DNA from: Desulfotomaculum sp.
Lineage (GTDB): Bacteria > Bacillota > Desulfotomaculia > Desulfotomaculales > Desulfohalotomaculaceae
DNA length: 48,809 nucleotides
Direction: 5' to 3'
Assembly (NCBI GenBank): GCA_017656165.1
Contig: JACDOL010000008.1
Location: forward strand, 1-48,809
Both the position numbers and the translations under genes were made by a program. Position 1 is the first letter of the stretch, and each line of letters starts with the position of its first letter. The notes beneath the pieces were generated by a model. It was not told the DNA's origin. It made no database searches and was given only the letters and a program-made list of their open reading frames with translations. Positions 7,358-15,918 of this stretch are shown one piece after another.

Positions 7358-9022
7358 TTATACTTCCATAATGATGGGTAATATCATTGGTCTTCTCCTG
7401 GTTCTATCATATAAATATTTTCCTAAGACATCCCGTACTTGAGATTTAATTGTTGACCAATCGGTGATATTTTTTTCATAACATTTCTCTAGAGCTTCTT
7501 TTACTTTTTCCTTGGCTCCTTCGAGCAGTTCCTCAGATTCCCGGACATAAACAAACCCACGTGATACAATATCAGGGCCAGCGGCAACTAAGCCCTGTTC
7601 CCTGCTTATGGTTACTACCACTATTAAAATACCGTCTTGGGATAGCTGCTTTCTATCACGCAGCACAATATTGCCAACGTCCCCAACGCCCAAACCGTCT
7701 ACCAATACACGACCGGCAGGAACTCGACCGGCAATTCTCCCGTAGCGCCTGGTAAACTCCAGCACCATACCATTTTCAGCCACAAAGGTATTCTGCTTAG
7801 GAATACCCAGTTCTTTAGCCAGCTCAGCATGCTTAACCAGCATTCGATGTTCTCCGTGAACCGGAATAAAAAATTTAGGTTTAATCAGGTTTAATATCAG
7901 CTTCAGCTCTTCCTGGCTGGGGTGTCCTGAAGCATGAATACCGGAAACAGACTCATAGATAACATCTGCCCCTTTTTTGAAGAGCAAATCAACAACCCGG
8001 GCTACTAATTTTTCATTCCCGGGAATAGGAGTAGCAGAAATTATTACAGTATCCCCTGGCATAATTTCTACTTGTTTGTGTTCAGAGGCAGAAATTCGTG
8101 TTAAGGCAGACATAGGTTCTCCCTGGCTGCCAGTACACATTAAGACTACTTTATGTTTAGGAAGCCGGTTTATTTCATCCAGTTCAACCAGCGTACCTTC
8201 TGGTATATGGAGATAACCGAGTTCGTATGCAATATTTACTACATTCAGCATACTGCGTCCAATAACCGCCACTTTACGGTTATATTTATGGGCAGCTAAA
8301 ATAACCTGCTGCAGCCTATGAACGTTAGAAGCAAAGGTAGCTACAATGATTCGTTCCTTGGCATTGCGAAATGTTTCCTCAAAAGTTTGGCCCACTGCTC
8401 TTTCTGATAGCGTGTAGCCTGGTCTCTCCACGTTGGTACTGTCTGATAAAAGTACCAGTACGCCTTTTTCACCCAGCTGCGCAAGTTTATAGAAATCCAT
8501 TACTTCCCCATCCACGGGAGTATGATCAATTTTAAAATCACCTGTATGCACTATCGTTCCTACCGGAGTATGAACAGCCAAGCCAACTGAATCTGGAATA
8601 CTGTGAGAAACTCTGAAAAAATCAACCTTGAAAGGTCCGACCTGAATTGTATCACGGGGCTTTACACTATTTAACTTAACTCGATCATTTAATTTATGAT
8701 CTTTTAATTTATTCTCCAGCAGTCCCAATGTCAGCTTGGTTCCGTACACAGGTGCATTAATTTGCCTTAATACATAAGGCAGGGAACCAATATGATCCTC
8801 ATGACCATGGGTCAGCACAATACCTCGAAGCATATGCTTGTTTTCAATCAAGTAAGTAATATCCGGGATTACTATATCAATACCCAGCATTTCCTCTTCG
8901 GGAAATGATAAACCGCTATCTATTAGCAAAATATTATCCCCGTATTTTATTACCATCATATTTTTACCGATCTCACCAAGGCCCCCTAAGGGGATAATAG
9001 AAACCTTAGATTCTTTTGCCAA
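7358..9022 (-). CDS. rnjB: Ribonuclease J
   Basis: This metallo-beta-lactamase/beta-CASP RNase acts in mRNA decay and rRNA maturation, as a 5'-3' exonuclease and an endonuclease. The metal-binding motif HGHEDH (residues 72-77 after the corrected start) is intact, followed by the beta-CASP insert and a C-terminal domain ending RRPMILPIIMEV. The frame opens at 9061, but a TTG at 9022 is preceded by AGGGGGGG and gives about 554 residues beginning MAKESKVSIIPLGG, the usual family length. The dapA-rnj-tepA position is that of rnjB (ymfA) in B. subtilis. With one RNase J visible, J1 versus J2 cannot be assigned beyond synteny. Confidence 0.93.
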   Translation of the reverse strand: MAKESKVSIIPLGGLGEIGKNMMVIKYGDNILLIDSGLSFPEEEMLGIDIVIPDITYLIENKHMLRGIVLTHGHEDHIGSLPYVLRQINAPVYGTKLTLGLLENKLKDHKLNDRVKLNSVKPRDTIQVGPFKVDFFRVSHSIPDSVGLAVHTPVGTIVHTGDFKIDHTPVDGEVMDFYKLAQLGEKGVLVLLSDSTNVERPGYTLSERAVGQTFEETFRNAKERIIVATFASNVHRLQQVILAAHKYNRKVAVIGRSMLNVVNIAYELGYLHIPEGTLVELDEINRLPKHKVVLMCTGSQGEPMSALTRISASEHKQVEIMPGDTVIISATPIPGNEKLVARVVDLLFKKGADVIYESVSGIHASGHPSQEELKLILNLIKPKFFIPVHGEHRMLVKHAELAKELGIPKQNTFVAENGMVLEFTRRYGRIAGRVPAGRVLVDGLGVGDVGNIVLRDRKQLSQDGILIVVVTISREQGLVAAGPDIVSRGFVYVRESEELLEGAKEKVKEALEKCYEKNITDWSTIKSQVRDVLGKYLYDRTRRRPMILPIIMEV

Positions 9023-9149
9023 AACTACCCCCCCTAGATTTTTGTTTTCCCCGTAGTACAAATGCGTTAAATGCTGTAATAGCTATGCTGGTACTACCAG
9101 GAGAGGGGATAATCTTGCCAATAGTGCGGCTGCTGGGTAGTATAGTCAA
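9006..9149 (-). CDS. Possible 47-residue leader ORF overlapping the rnj start
   Basis: An open frame from TTG 9149 would encode a 47-residue basic peptide with a hydrophobic centre (IAITAFNAFVLRGK). It lies within the predicted rnj leader and its stop lies 17 bases inside rnj. An AGGTGG sequence lies 11 bases before the TTG, longer than ideal. I recognise no family. It could be a real small protein, a regulatory leader peptide or chance. Confidence 0.3.
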   Translation of the reverse strand: MTILPSSRTIGKIIPSPGSTSIAITAFNAFVLRGKQKSRGGSFGKRI

Positions 9150-9171
9150 CCTGTCAAAGTCCACCTGGTAT

Positions 9172-9200
9172 ATTATACTGAAATTGTGTACAGTAAACAA
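9172..9200 (-). promoter_or_regulatory. Candidate sigma-A promoter of rnj
   Basis: TTGTTT (9195-9200) and a perfect TATAAT (9172-9177) are 17 bases apart on the minus strand. This implies an rnj leader of about 140 bases. Confidence 0.55.
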
Positions 9201-9302
9201 GCACAATTCGGCCAGGCAATGCTATGTTAACCATTATCTTACATGTAAATTTTTTATATATTATATATTACCCAAGTAAATATACCAAACTTACATTTAT
9301 AT

Positions 9303-9340
9303 AAAAAAAACTAAGGACACCGGTATAATCGTGTCCCTAG
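9303..9340 (-). terminator. Terminator of the dap cluster (after dapA)
   Basis: GGACAC (9315-9320) pairs with GTGTCC (9331-9336), extended by outer CTA/TAG pairs with one mismatch. The minus-strand transcript continues TTAGTTTTTTTT. It ends the dap transcript 29 bases after dapA. Confidence 0.85.
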
Positions 9341-9368
9341 TATCCTAATTTTACCTTTTTTAATTTTT

Positions 9369-10256
9369 TTATAACAGGTTTTTCTCTAACAGCAGCGTCC
9401 TTAATTTTTCTTTATCATTTTCACTGATATTCTGCAGTGGTAATCTAACGCCACCCACATTAATGCCTTTTAAATTTAAAGCTGTCTTAACAGCCACGGG
9501 ATTGGTAGTAATAAACATGCCCTTAAAGATGGGGAACAATTCAGTATGCAGTCTGGCAGCCACCGAAACATTTCCCTTAGCAAATGCCTCAACCATTTCC
9601 TGTATCCTGCTGCCTATAATATGAGAAGCAACGCTTACTACACCTTTCCCACCCAGTGCCAAAATTGGCAGTGTTAATGAGTCATCACCACTGTATATGG
9701 CAAAATTTTCAGGCAGACGGTTACGAAGTTCACTAACCTGGTCCATACTGCCAGCTGCTTCCTTAATTGCCACAATATTGTTTGTGTCTTCAGCTAATCT
9801 GACCACTGTATCGGGCAAAACATTAATTCCTGTGCGTCCAGGAATATTATAGAGCATAATAGGCAGCTTTGTGGAGCTGGCAATGGTTTTGAAGTGCTGG
9901 TACAATCCTTCCTGAGAAGGTTTATTATAATACGGTGCCACCAGCATAATTCCATCTACACCGGTTTTTTCTGCAGCTTGAGTTAGGGAAATGCTTTCAG
10001 CAGTATTATAACTGCCGGTGCCGGCAATTACTACTGCCTCACCGCCAACTTCTTCCACTACAGCTTCAAACAATTTCAGCTTTTCTTCCTTGTTCAAAGT
10101 TGGTGACTCACCAGTTGTACCGCAGACGACTAACCCATCAGAACCATTTTCCACTAGATACCTGGCCAGCTTTTTAGCTTTAGGTATGTCAACCTGCAGA
10201 TCATTGTCAAAGGGTGTAACCATAGCGGTTAATACCCGCCCAAAATCAACAGTCAC
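9369..10256 (-). CDS. dapA: 4-hydroxy-tetrahydrodipicolinate synthase
   Basis: A (beta/alpha)8 aldolase that condenses pyruvate with aspartate semialdehyde, the first committed step to diaminopimelate, lysine and dipicolinate. Numbering from the open frame at 10265, the GTTGES motif (49-54), the Tyr of LYNIPGRTG (Y139) and the Schiff-base lysine in AIKEAAG (K168) are all present. The better start is the GTG at 10256, eight bases after AGGAAGG, giving 295 residues that begin [15 protein letters not shown]. It follows dapG by 71 bases and closes the dpaA-dpaB-asd-dapG-dapA cluster. Confidence 0.96.
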   Translation of the reverse strand: MTVDFGRVLTAMVTPFDNDLQVDIPKAKKLARYLVENGSDGLVVCGTTGESPTLNKEEKLKLFEAVVEEVGGEAVVIAGTGSYNTAESISLTQAAEKTGVDGIMLVAPYYNKPSQEGLYQHFKTIASSTKLPIMLYNIPGRTGINVLPDTVVRLAEDTNNIVAIKEAAGSMDQVSELRNRLPENFAIYSGDDSLTLPILALGGKGVVSVASHIIGSRIQEMVEAFAKGNVSVAARLHTELFPIFKGMFITTNPVAVKTALNLKGINVGGVRLPLQNISENDKEKLRTLLLEKNLL

Positions 10257-10327
10257 GGCTTTCACCTTCCTAATATATTTTCCTTCCCAGCAGCAGCCGT
10301 ACCGTTCAAATAGTATTTAGATATTTA

Positions 10328-11557
10328 TTATCTATTATCTCCAAGCTTGAACTGCCTGTGTAGAGCTACAACAGCTCTCTTAATCTCTTCTTTTTTTACC
10401 AGTACCCAAATGGTGGTGTGAGAATCAGATGATTGTAATATTTCTACATTCTCCCTGGTTAATGCCTCTACTACATTAGCCATAACCCCGGGAACTCCTG
10501 TCATTCCTGCTCCCACTGCAGCTACTTTTGCACAGTTGGGGCGAAGTACAGGTTTAATCCCCATATTTTCCAGCACCTGCTTTGCTTTTTCAGTTAAACT
10601 ATCTTTTACTGTAAAGGATATATATTGTGTATTAACATTCCAAAAATCAACACTAATTCCAGCCAACGCCATGCTTTTAAAAACTTTTAAATGGGGATCT
10701 TCTATTTTCACATCTTCTAGAGGTATAATTATCTGGGTAATTTCTGCTACATATGTTATCCCGGTAATGGTCCGGTCCATTGTTATGTCTATTGTTCCCC
10801 CGTATACTTCGCTGTGGTTTGTAACTAGTGTCCCGGGAGCATCACTAAAAGTACTTTTTACCCGCATAGGAATATTTTTCTGCATAGCTATTTCCACAGC
10901 CCTTGGATGAATTACTTTAGCACCTTCATGAGCCAGCTGGCAGATTTCATTATAAGTTACTTTATCAAGGATTCTTGCATCATCAACAATACGAGGATCT
11001 GCAGTCATCACCCCGTCCACATCAGTATAAATGTCAATACACTCGGCATCAAGTGCAACCCCTAAGGCAGCGGCAGTAGTGTCGCTGCCTCCCCTGCCTA
11101 GGGTAGTTATTTCACCGTCTTCAGTTATACCCTGAAAACCGGCTACAACAACTACTTTTCCCTCTTCTGCATGCTTTATTATTTTTTGCGGTTCTACCCT
11201 CAATATTCTTGCATCATTATAATTGTCATCGGTAATAATCCCTGCCTGGGCACCGGTTAAAAATACAGCCTCAATACCCATATCCAGCAGCGTGCTTACC
11301 ATTACTACACCGGAAATTATTTCCCCGCAGGACATTAAAAGGTCAAGTTCCCGGGACGGCACATCACGGTAAACTTTTTTAGCAACATTAATTAACGTAT
11401 CTGTGGCATAAGGTGCACCTTCTCTCCCAATGGCTGATACAACTACCACTGGGCTTAACCCCTGGTTTCTTGCAGCTGCTATTTTTGAGGCCACCTCCTG
11501 CCTAAACTCAGGAGTGGTAAGAGACGTACCGCCAAATTTTTGAATTAAAAAACGCAT
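10328..11557 (-). CDS. dapG: Aspartokinase, DapG type
   Basis: Phosphorylates aspartate, the entry to the aspartate pathway. The start MRFLIQKFGGTSL includes the KFGGTS kinase signature; GRGGSDTTAAALG follows near residue 155, and two ACT domains fill the C-terminal 150 residues. The open frame extends to 11593, but the ATG at 11557, one base after the asd stop and preceded by AAGAGG, gives the typical 409 residues. A monofunctional enzyme next to asd and dapA matches diaminopimelate-sensitive DapG of B. subtilis; that feedback property is known for the relative and inferred here. Confidence 0.95.
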   Translation of the reverse strand: MRFLIQKFGGTSLTTPEFRQEVASKIAAARNQGLSPVVVVSAIGREGAPYATDTLINVAKKVYRDVPSRELDLLMSCGEIISGVVMVSTLLDMGIEAVFLTGAQAGIITDDNYNDARILRVEPQKIIKHAEEGKVVVVAGFQGITEDGEITTLGRGGSDTTAAALGVALDAECIDIYTDVDGVMTADPRIVDDARILDKVTYNEICQLAHEGAKVIHPRAVEIAMQKNIPMRVKSTFSDAPGTLVTNHSEVYGGTIDITMDRTITGITYVAEITQIIIPLEDVKIEDPHLKVFKSMALAGISVDFWNVNTQYISFTVKDSLTEKAKQVLENMGIKPVLRPNCAKVAAVGAGMTGVPGVMANVVEALTRENVEILQSSDSHTTIWVLVKKEEIKRAVVALHRQFKLGDNR

Positions 11558-11558
11558 A

Positions 11559-12587
11559 CTACCTCTTCTCCAGTAGACAGTTATTCTGGACAACTAATTC
11601 AGCAATTTGAACTGCATTAGTTGCCGCTCCCTTTCTAATTTGATCACCAACAACCCACATGTTGACAGCCATGGGATGTGAAATATCTTCCCGGATGCGT
11701 CCAACAAACACTTCATCTCGATGTGAAGTGTACAATGGCATGGGATACAAGTTATTGGCAGGGTCATCCTGCACCACTATGCCAGGAGCATTGGAAAGAA
11801 GTTCCCTTACTTCTTGGGCTGTTATCTTTTTCTCTGTTTCTATATTAATACTCTCTGAATGGCTCCTGTATACAGGTACCCTTACAGTTGTGGCAGTAAT
11901 TTTAATTTCAGGATTATGGAATATTTTTTGAGTTTCTTTAACCATTTTCATTTCTTCTTTGGTATAGTCCTTTTCCTGCCAAATATCAATATGAGGTATG
12001 AGATTGAAAGCAATTTGATGCATAAACTTCTTAGCTTTATACTCTTTGCCATTTAATACAGCCTTAGTTTGCTCGGTCAAATCCTCAATTCCTTCTTTGC
12101 CAGCACCGGATACTGCCTGGTAGGTAGAAACAACCACCCGTTTAATACCTACTGCATCATGAATAGGTTTTAGTGGGACAACCATTATAATAGTTGAACA
12201 GTTTGGATTAGCAATTATGCCTTTGTGTTTTTTCACATCTTCCGGATTAACTTCTGGCACAATTAGCGGAACTTCCGGGTCCATGCGGTAATTGCTGCTG
12301 TTATCAATTACCACACAACCGCGCTCCACAGCCGCAGAAGCAAATTCTAAGCTGGCCTTGCCACCAGCAAATAAAGCTATATCCATTCCATTAAAAGATT
12401 CAGCTGTTGTCTCTTCTACAACATAAGATCTCCCGTTAAATTCGATTTCTTTACCAGCTGACCTGGCTGTTGCGCACAAGCGTATTTCTCCAACAGGAAA
12501 ATTCCTTTCTTTTAGCACGGTCAGAATTTCCTGACCCACCGCACCTGTTGCTCCAACAACTACAACATTGTACTTTCTCAATCTCAA
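11559..12587 (-). CDS. asd: Aspartate-semialdehyde dehydrogenase
   Basis: Reduces aspartyl phosphate to aspartate semialdehyde with NADPH. This 342-residue protein has the nucleotide loop GATGAVG (12-18), the active-site cysteine in NPNCST (C130), the substrate-contact histidine in RSHSES (H243) and the C-terminal block GDQIRKGAATNAVQIAE. The TTG start at 12587 follows GGAGGG closely; a second in-frame TTG two codons later is equally possible. The stop lies one base before the dapG start. Confidence 0.96.
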   Translation of the reverse strand: MRLRKYNVVVVGATGAVGQEILTVLKERNFPVGEIRLCATARSAGKEIEFNGRSYVVEETTAESFNGMDIALFAGGKASLEFASAAVERGCVVIDNSSNYRMDPEVPLIVPEVNPEDVKKHKGIIANPNCSTIIMVVPLKPIHDAVGIKRVVVSTYQAVSGAGKEGIEDLTEQTKAVLNGKEYKAKKFMHQIAFNLIPHIDIWQEKDYTKEEMKMVKETQKIFHNPEIKITATTVRVPVYRSHSESINIETEKKITAQEVRELLSNAPGIVVQDDPANNLYPMPLYTSHRDEVFVGRIREDISHPMAVNMWVVGDQIRKGAATNAVQIAELVVQNNCLLEKR

Positions 12588-12669
12588 AATCCCTCCAAAA
12601 AAATTATATATCTATTTTAACACCTTCAGCCATAAATGGGCGGTGAAGTTTAAATTTTTATTTCTTTAT

Positions 12670-13257
12670 TTAATTAAAAGAAATTATTACCGGCTGTATT
12701 TGCTTTCCCTGCAGCGCAGCCTCTATAGTTTCTAATATCCTGTTCATATCAGCCTTTAGAGAGTTGGGTTTCCCTTTTGGATTGTCCTGGCCAAAAGGAA
12801 CCATATATATATTTTTTGTATTTAAAAGTAAGCCCAGGTTTTTGGCATTTACCCCCAGTGCATCATTTGTTGATATTGCAATAACTACCGGACGTAGGTT
12901 TCTCAAATGTGCTTTGGTGGCCATTAAAACCGGTCCATCAGTAATACCCAGGGCTAACTTCGCCAGAGTATTGCCCGTACACGGGGCCAGCACCATAACG
13001 TCAACCAGTTTTTTAGGTCCCACTGGTTCGGCACCGGTGATGGTATTAATAGGGTCTTTACCTGTAATTTCTTTTAATTCTTTAATCCAGTTCTCTGCCC
13101 GCCCAAACCTGGTATCTGTACCTTCAAGGGCGCTGCTTACTATGGGGATAACATTTGCACCTTCTTTAACTAATAATTTAACCTGGGGTAAAGTTTCTTT
13201 AATGGTACAGTGGGAACCCGTAAGGGCAAACCCCACATTAACACCTTTCAAGCGCAT
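12670..13257 (-). CDS. dpaB: Dipicolinate synthase subunit B
   Basis: This flavoprotein of the UbiX/Dfp-like fold works with DpaA in the mother cell to make dipicolinic acid, the calcium chelator of the spore core. The GFALTGSHCT N-terminus, PIVSSALEGTDTRFG and MVLAPCTGNTLAKLALGITD are typical of SpoVFB. The frame opens at a GTG at 13266 that is part of the GGAGGTG ribosome-binding site, so the ATG at 13257 is chosen (195 residues, MRLKGVNVG). It follows dpaA by 27 bases and precedes asd, as in B. subtilis. Confidence 0.95.
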   Translation of the reverse strand: MRLKGVNVGFALTGSHCTIKETLPQVKLLVKEGANVIPIVSSALEGTDTRFGRAENWIKELKEITGKDPINTITGAEPVGPKKLVDVMVLAPCTGNTLAKLALGITDGPVLMATKAHLRNLRPVVIAISTNDALGVNAKNLGLLLNTKNIYMVPFGQDNPKGKPNSLKADMNRILETIEAALQGKQIQPVIISFN

Positions 13258-13284
13258 ATCAAGCACCTCCGTGGCCAGCCCAAA

Positions 13285-14178
13285 TTATTTATGGTTAAGT
13301 TCTTCAGCCAGTAACCGCAGGATTATCTTCGCCAGTATCTGGCCTGCTGTCTTGGGAGCCACTTTACCAGGCAAACCGGGTGCTAACAGGGCTTTAATTC
13401 CCAATCTTTCGGCAGCATCAAAATCAGTACCACCAGGTGGGGAAGCTAAATCTATAATTACAACTTCCTTGGAAGCTTTGCTCAAAAGAAGATTTGTTAA
13501 AACCAGAGCAGGGACGGTGTTAAAAATAATATCTGCTTCATTAATATGATCTTGTAATAATTGAAATTTTAACGGCTTCATTCCCATTTCATAAGCCCTA
13601 GCCAAGTGAACATCCCTGCGAGCTGCAACAGTTACTCTAGCACCCATTCCTTGTAAAAGTCTTGCTAAAGTAGCACCTGTTCTGCCAAATCCCAGTACAA
13701 ATGAACTGCTTCCGTGAATAGTAATAGGTGTGGCTTCCATAGCCATTTGTACTGCTCCTTCGGCCGATGGAATAGAATTATATATTGCTACATCATCTCG
13801 TTTGAGCACTTCAATTAGGCGCAGGTTGCAGCGCTTGATCATGTTAACCAAGCGTTCCCTGGCAAAACCAGCAAATACAGGTGTCCCTGCCGGGAGTGCA
13901 ACCAGTATTTTCTCATTTAATTCCATTGGCTTATCATTAAAAATTGAGTATACCGTTCCATCTTTATTGATTCCGGGAACAGGTAGTATAACTGCCTGAG
14001 CATCCTTAAAGGCATCAGATATGCTCTGATACACTTTAATATTATTATGCGAATCCTGAACAGGCAGCCCTGCAACCTGTACCTTCATTCCCAAACGAGA
14101 TAGTTCCGATACCAGGATAATCTCCCGGGCATCCCCACCTACTACTGCTACTCTTACCCCCTGCAGGTTAGAATGCAC
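13285..14178 (-). CDS. dpaA: Dipicolinate synthase subunit A
   Basis: Oxidoreductase-like subunit with an N-terminal AVVGGDARE loop, a central FERDDIAIYNSIPSAEG-like block (here LKRDDVAIYNSIPSAEG), a Rossmann motif VLGFGRTGATLARLL and the C-terminal LLAPGLPGKVAPKTAGQI. The pattern matches B. subtilis SpoVFA closely. The open frame reaches TTG 14202, but AGGGGGT lies nine bases before GTG 14178, giving about 297 residues. A sigma-K-like promoter lies just upstream, in line with mother-cell expression late in sporulation. Confidence 0.95.
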   Translation of the reverse strand: MHSNLQGVRVAVVGGDAREIILVSELSRLGMKVQVAGLPVQDSHNNIKVYQSISDAFKDAQAVILPVPGINKDGTVYSIFNDKPMELNEKILVALPAGTPVFAGFARERLVNMIKRCNLRLIEVLKRDDVAIYNSIPSAEGAVQMAMEATPITIHGSSSFVLGFGRTGATLARLLQGMGARVTVAARRDVHLARAYEMGMKPLKFQLLQDHINEADIIFNTVPALVLTNLLLSKASKEVVIIDLASPPGGTDFDAAERLGIKALLAPGLPGKVAPKTAGQILAKIILRLLAEELNHK

Positions 14179-14215
14179 GCCTAGAAGACCCCCTTTCGAC
14201 AAAACTTAATTTGCT

Positions 14216-14244
14216 TCACTATATGATTTGATGTCGAAAGAGGT
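14216..14244 (-). promoter_or_regulatory. Candidate sigma-K promoter of dpaA-dpaB
   Basis: On the minus strand an AC dinucleotide (14243-14244) is followed after 17 bases by CATATAGTGA (14216-14225). This is close to the sigma-K pattern AC-N16/17-CATANNNTA, missing only the last A. It lies about 40 bases before the dpaA start, where dpaAB of Bacillus is sigma-K driven. Confidence 0.4.
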
Positions 14245-14277
14245 GCTTGTATACGCAATTGTTTTATTTTAAAAATA

Positions 14278-15075
14278 TTATTCAAAAATTAAGTTCTCTA
14301 GGCCATATACCAATTCATTTATGTCCATCACTTTTCTTATTCCCATCAGCAAACCAGGCATGAAAGACTCCCTGGAAATTGAGTCATGACGGATGGTTAG
14401 GGTTTGACCAGTACCACCAAATATTACTTCCTGGTGGGCAACATAGCCGGGAAGGCGCACGCTGTGAATGCGCATCCCTTCAAACTCACCACCTCTTACG
14501 CCTTCAATCTTTTCATATTCCGTAGGAAGCCCCTGCCTTAAGTTGCCCCGTACCTCAGCCACCGCCTCGGCTGTTTTTAAAGCTGTTCCTGAAGGCGCAT
14601 CCATCTTCTGATCATGGTGCAGTTCAATAATTTCCACGTTGGGAAAATATTTAGCAGCCATGGCAGCAAATTTTATCATTAGTAACGCACCGATGGCAAA
14701 GTTAGGTGCCACTAAACCACCAAGTCCATTTTTTTCAGCCAATTTTCTTAATTCATTTATTTCCTCGCCGGACATACCAGTAGTACCCACCACTGGACGA
14801 ACATTATTTTCCAAGGCTAGTTTTACATTACGGTATACCACATCAGGATTGGTGAAATCTACCATTATGTCAGGTTTAACTTCTTTTAATGCCGTTTCCA
14901 CATCCCCATAAATTGTAATATCTATATCTTCTATTCCAATAACTTTACCCAGTTTTTCTCCAGCCCGCCCTGTATCCACAGCACCGGCCAGCACCATATC
15001 CTGGGCACGCCATACTGCGCGGCACGATTCTTGTCCCATTCTACCAGCAGCTCCTGTTACCAACACTTTGATCAT
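14278..15075 (-). CDS. dapB: 4-hydroxy-tetrahydrodipicolinate reductase
   Basis: NAD(P)H-dependent reductase of the diaminopimelate/lysine pathway; it uses the DapA product and competes for it with the dipicolinate synthase encoded next door. This 265-residue protein has the Rossmann motif GAAGRMGQ (8-15) and the substrate-binding block ELHHDQKMDAPSGTA with HH at 153-154 and K157. The ATG has GGAGGT upstream. No terminator is visible between dapB and dpaA, so some read-through into the dpa-dap genes is likely. Confidence 0.96.
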   Translation of the reverse strand: MIKVLVTGAAGRMGQESCRAVWRAQDMVLAGAVDTGRAGEKLGKVIGIEDIDITIYGDVETALKEVKPDIMVDFTNPDVVYRNVKLALENNVRPVVGTTGMSGEEINELRKLAEKNGLGGLVAPNFAIGALLMIKFAAMAAKYFPNVEIIELHHDQKMDAPSGTALKTAEAVAEVRGNLRQGLPTEYEKIEGVRGGEFEGMRIHSVRLPGYVAHQEVIFGGTGQTLTIRHDSISRESFMPGLLMGIRKVMDINELVYGLENLIFE

Positions 15076-15154
15076 AATATTACCTCCAACCTGATTTGAT
15101 TCTTAACAGTTTAAACCTGCAATTCCAATTCAATGCATGTATAGTTTATGCATA

Positions 15155-15184
15155 ATTATTCTATAAATTATAACAACTTGTCAA
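15155..15184 (-). promoter_or_regulatory. Candidate sigma-A promoter of dapB
   Basis: A perfect TTGACA (15179-15184) lies 18 bases from AATAAT (15155-15160) on the minus strand, about 80 bases before dapB and just past the decayed insertion-sequence fragment. Confidence 0.45.
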
Positions 15185-15202
15185 CCGTACATTTTTTAAT
15201 AA

Positions 15203-15502
15203 AAAGAAAACCCCCTACATAGTGATCAGGGGTTCCAGTATACATCCCGTCAATACAACAATCTACTAAAAAGATACAATATAAAGGCCAGTATGTCCAG
15301 AAAAGGAAACTGTTTGGACAATGCCTGCATGGAAAACTTCTTCAGCCATTTCAAGGCAGAGTGTTTCAATCTGTACTCTTTCCGCACAGCCGAAGAGGTG
15401 AAGGATGCGGTACACAAATATATTCGTTTTTATAACCACCAACGCTTCCAAAAGAAATTGAACAACCTGAGTCCTTATGAATATAAGACTCAGGCTGCTT
15501 AA
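15203..15502 (+). pseudogene. IS3-family transposase OrfB, C-terminal fragment
   Basis: The frame from just after a TAA at 15200-15202 reads KENPLHSDQGFQYTSRQY onward without interruption to TAA 15502 (99 residues). It holds the second catalytic Asp (HSD) and the Glu of CMENFF with exactly 35 residues between, the D35E spacing of IS3 transposases, and the IS3 block MSRKGNCLDNA. The first catalytic Asp, the N-terminus and OrfA are absent. An internal ATG at 15293 opens a 69-residue frame, but this is a decay product, not a functional gene. Confidence 0.85.
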
Positions 15503-15539
15503 CTGTGCTTTTTTATTCCTGTCTACTTGACAGGGGTCA
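15203..15539 (+). mobile_element. Remnant of an IS3-family insertion sequence (3' end)
   Basis: The element keeps the last third of the transposase frame and a right end. TGTCTACTTGACAGGGGTCA at 15520-15539 looks like an IS3-type terminal repeat ending in CA. No matching left end (TGACCCCTGTCAAGTAGACA) is visible upstream, so most of the element, including the left end, has been lost. Confidence 0.75.
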
Positions 15540-15564
15540 CTTCACTACGGGAAGCTTTTACTTT

Positions 15565-15834
15565 TTAGACAGAGTACCTCTGAAAATTTAAGTTTCCCTG
15601 ATCTATTTCCACAATAATTACCTCATTACCAATTTTCCGCACCATATCCCAGGGTATCTGCATCTGCTGTTTATCAACCCAGAAATTTAATATATTTGTA
15701 CGCCGCGGCAGTATTACATACATAATCTGACCAGTATCAATATCAACAGATAAGTCCGATTCACCAATAACACCCAAACGGGCACCATCTACAATATTTA
15801 TTATTTCCTTTCCTACTAATTCACTCATTCTCAT
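15565..15834 (-). CDS. ymxH: YlmC/YmxH-family PRC-barrel protein
   Basis: This 89-residue protein begins MRMSELVGKEIINIVDGARLG and carries a PRC-barrel-like domain (SELVGKEI ... GRLGVIG-type ... LDLSVDIDTGQI). It matches the YlmC/YmxH family, whose members sit beside dapB, dpaA or the M16 peptidase in spore formers. The frame extends to 15867, but GGGGAGG nine bases before the ATG at 15834 sets the start; B. subtilis YmxH begins similarly (MRLSELSGKEI). The function is unknown; a sporulation link is known only by context. Confidence 0.85.
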   Translation of the reverse strand: MRMSELVGKEIINIVDGARLGVIGESDLSVDIDTGQIMYVILPRRTNILNFWVDKQQMQIPWDMVRKIGNEVIIVEIDQGNLNFQRYSV

Positions 15835-15918
15835 GGTGCCATGCCTCCCCACCTCAACTTTGTCCACCTAACATAAATAATATTGGGGCTCCAGTGCATT
15901 TATTCATTAAATACACAC

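Noticed and set aside
12588-12669. A lysine riboswitch or T-box before asd or the dap genes
   Set aside because: The 82-base gap upstream of asd and the 75-base gap upstream of dpaA are too short, and the leader of dapB shows no T-box or lysine-element landmarks.
12764-13549. A long plus-strand frame of 261 codons opposite dpaA/dpaB
   Set aside because: It is antisense to two well recognised genes, its translation has no family resemblance and a Ser/Thr/Pro-rich composition typical of shadow frames, and no ribosome-binding site fits.
15266-15451. A minus-strand frame in the insertion-sequence fragment
   Set aside because: It is antisense to the transposase remnant, which reads clearly on the plus strand.
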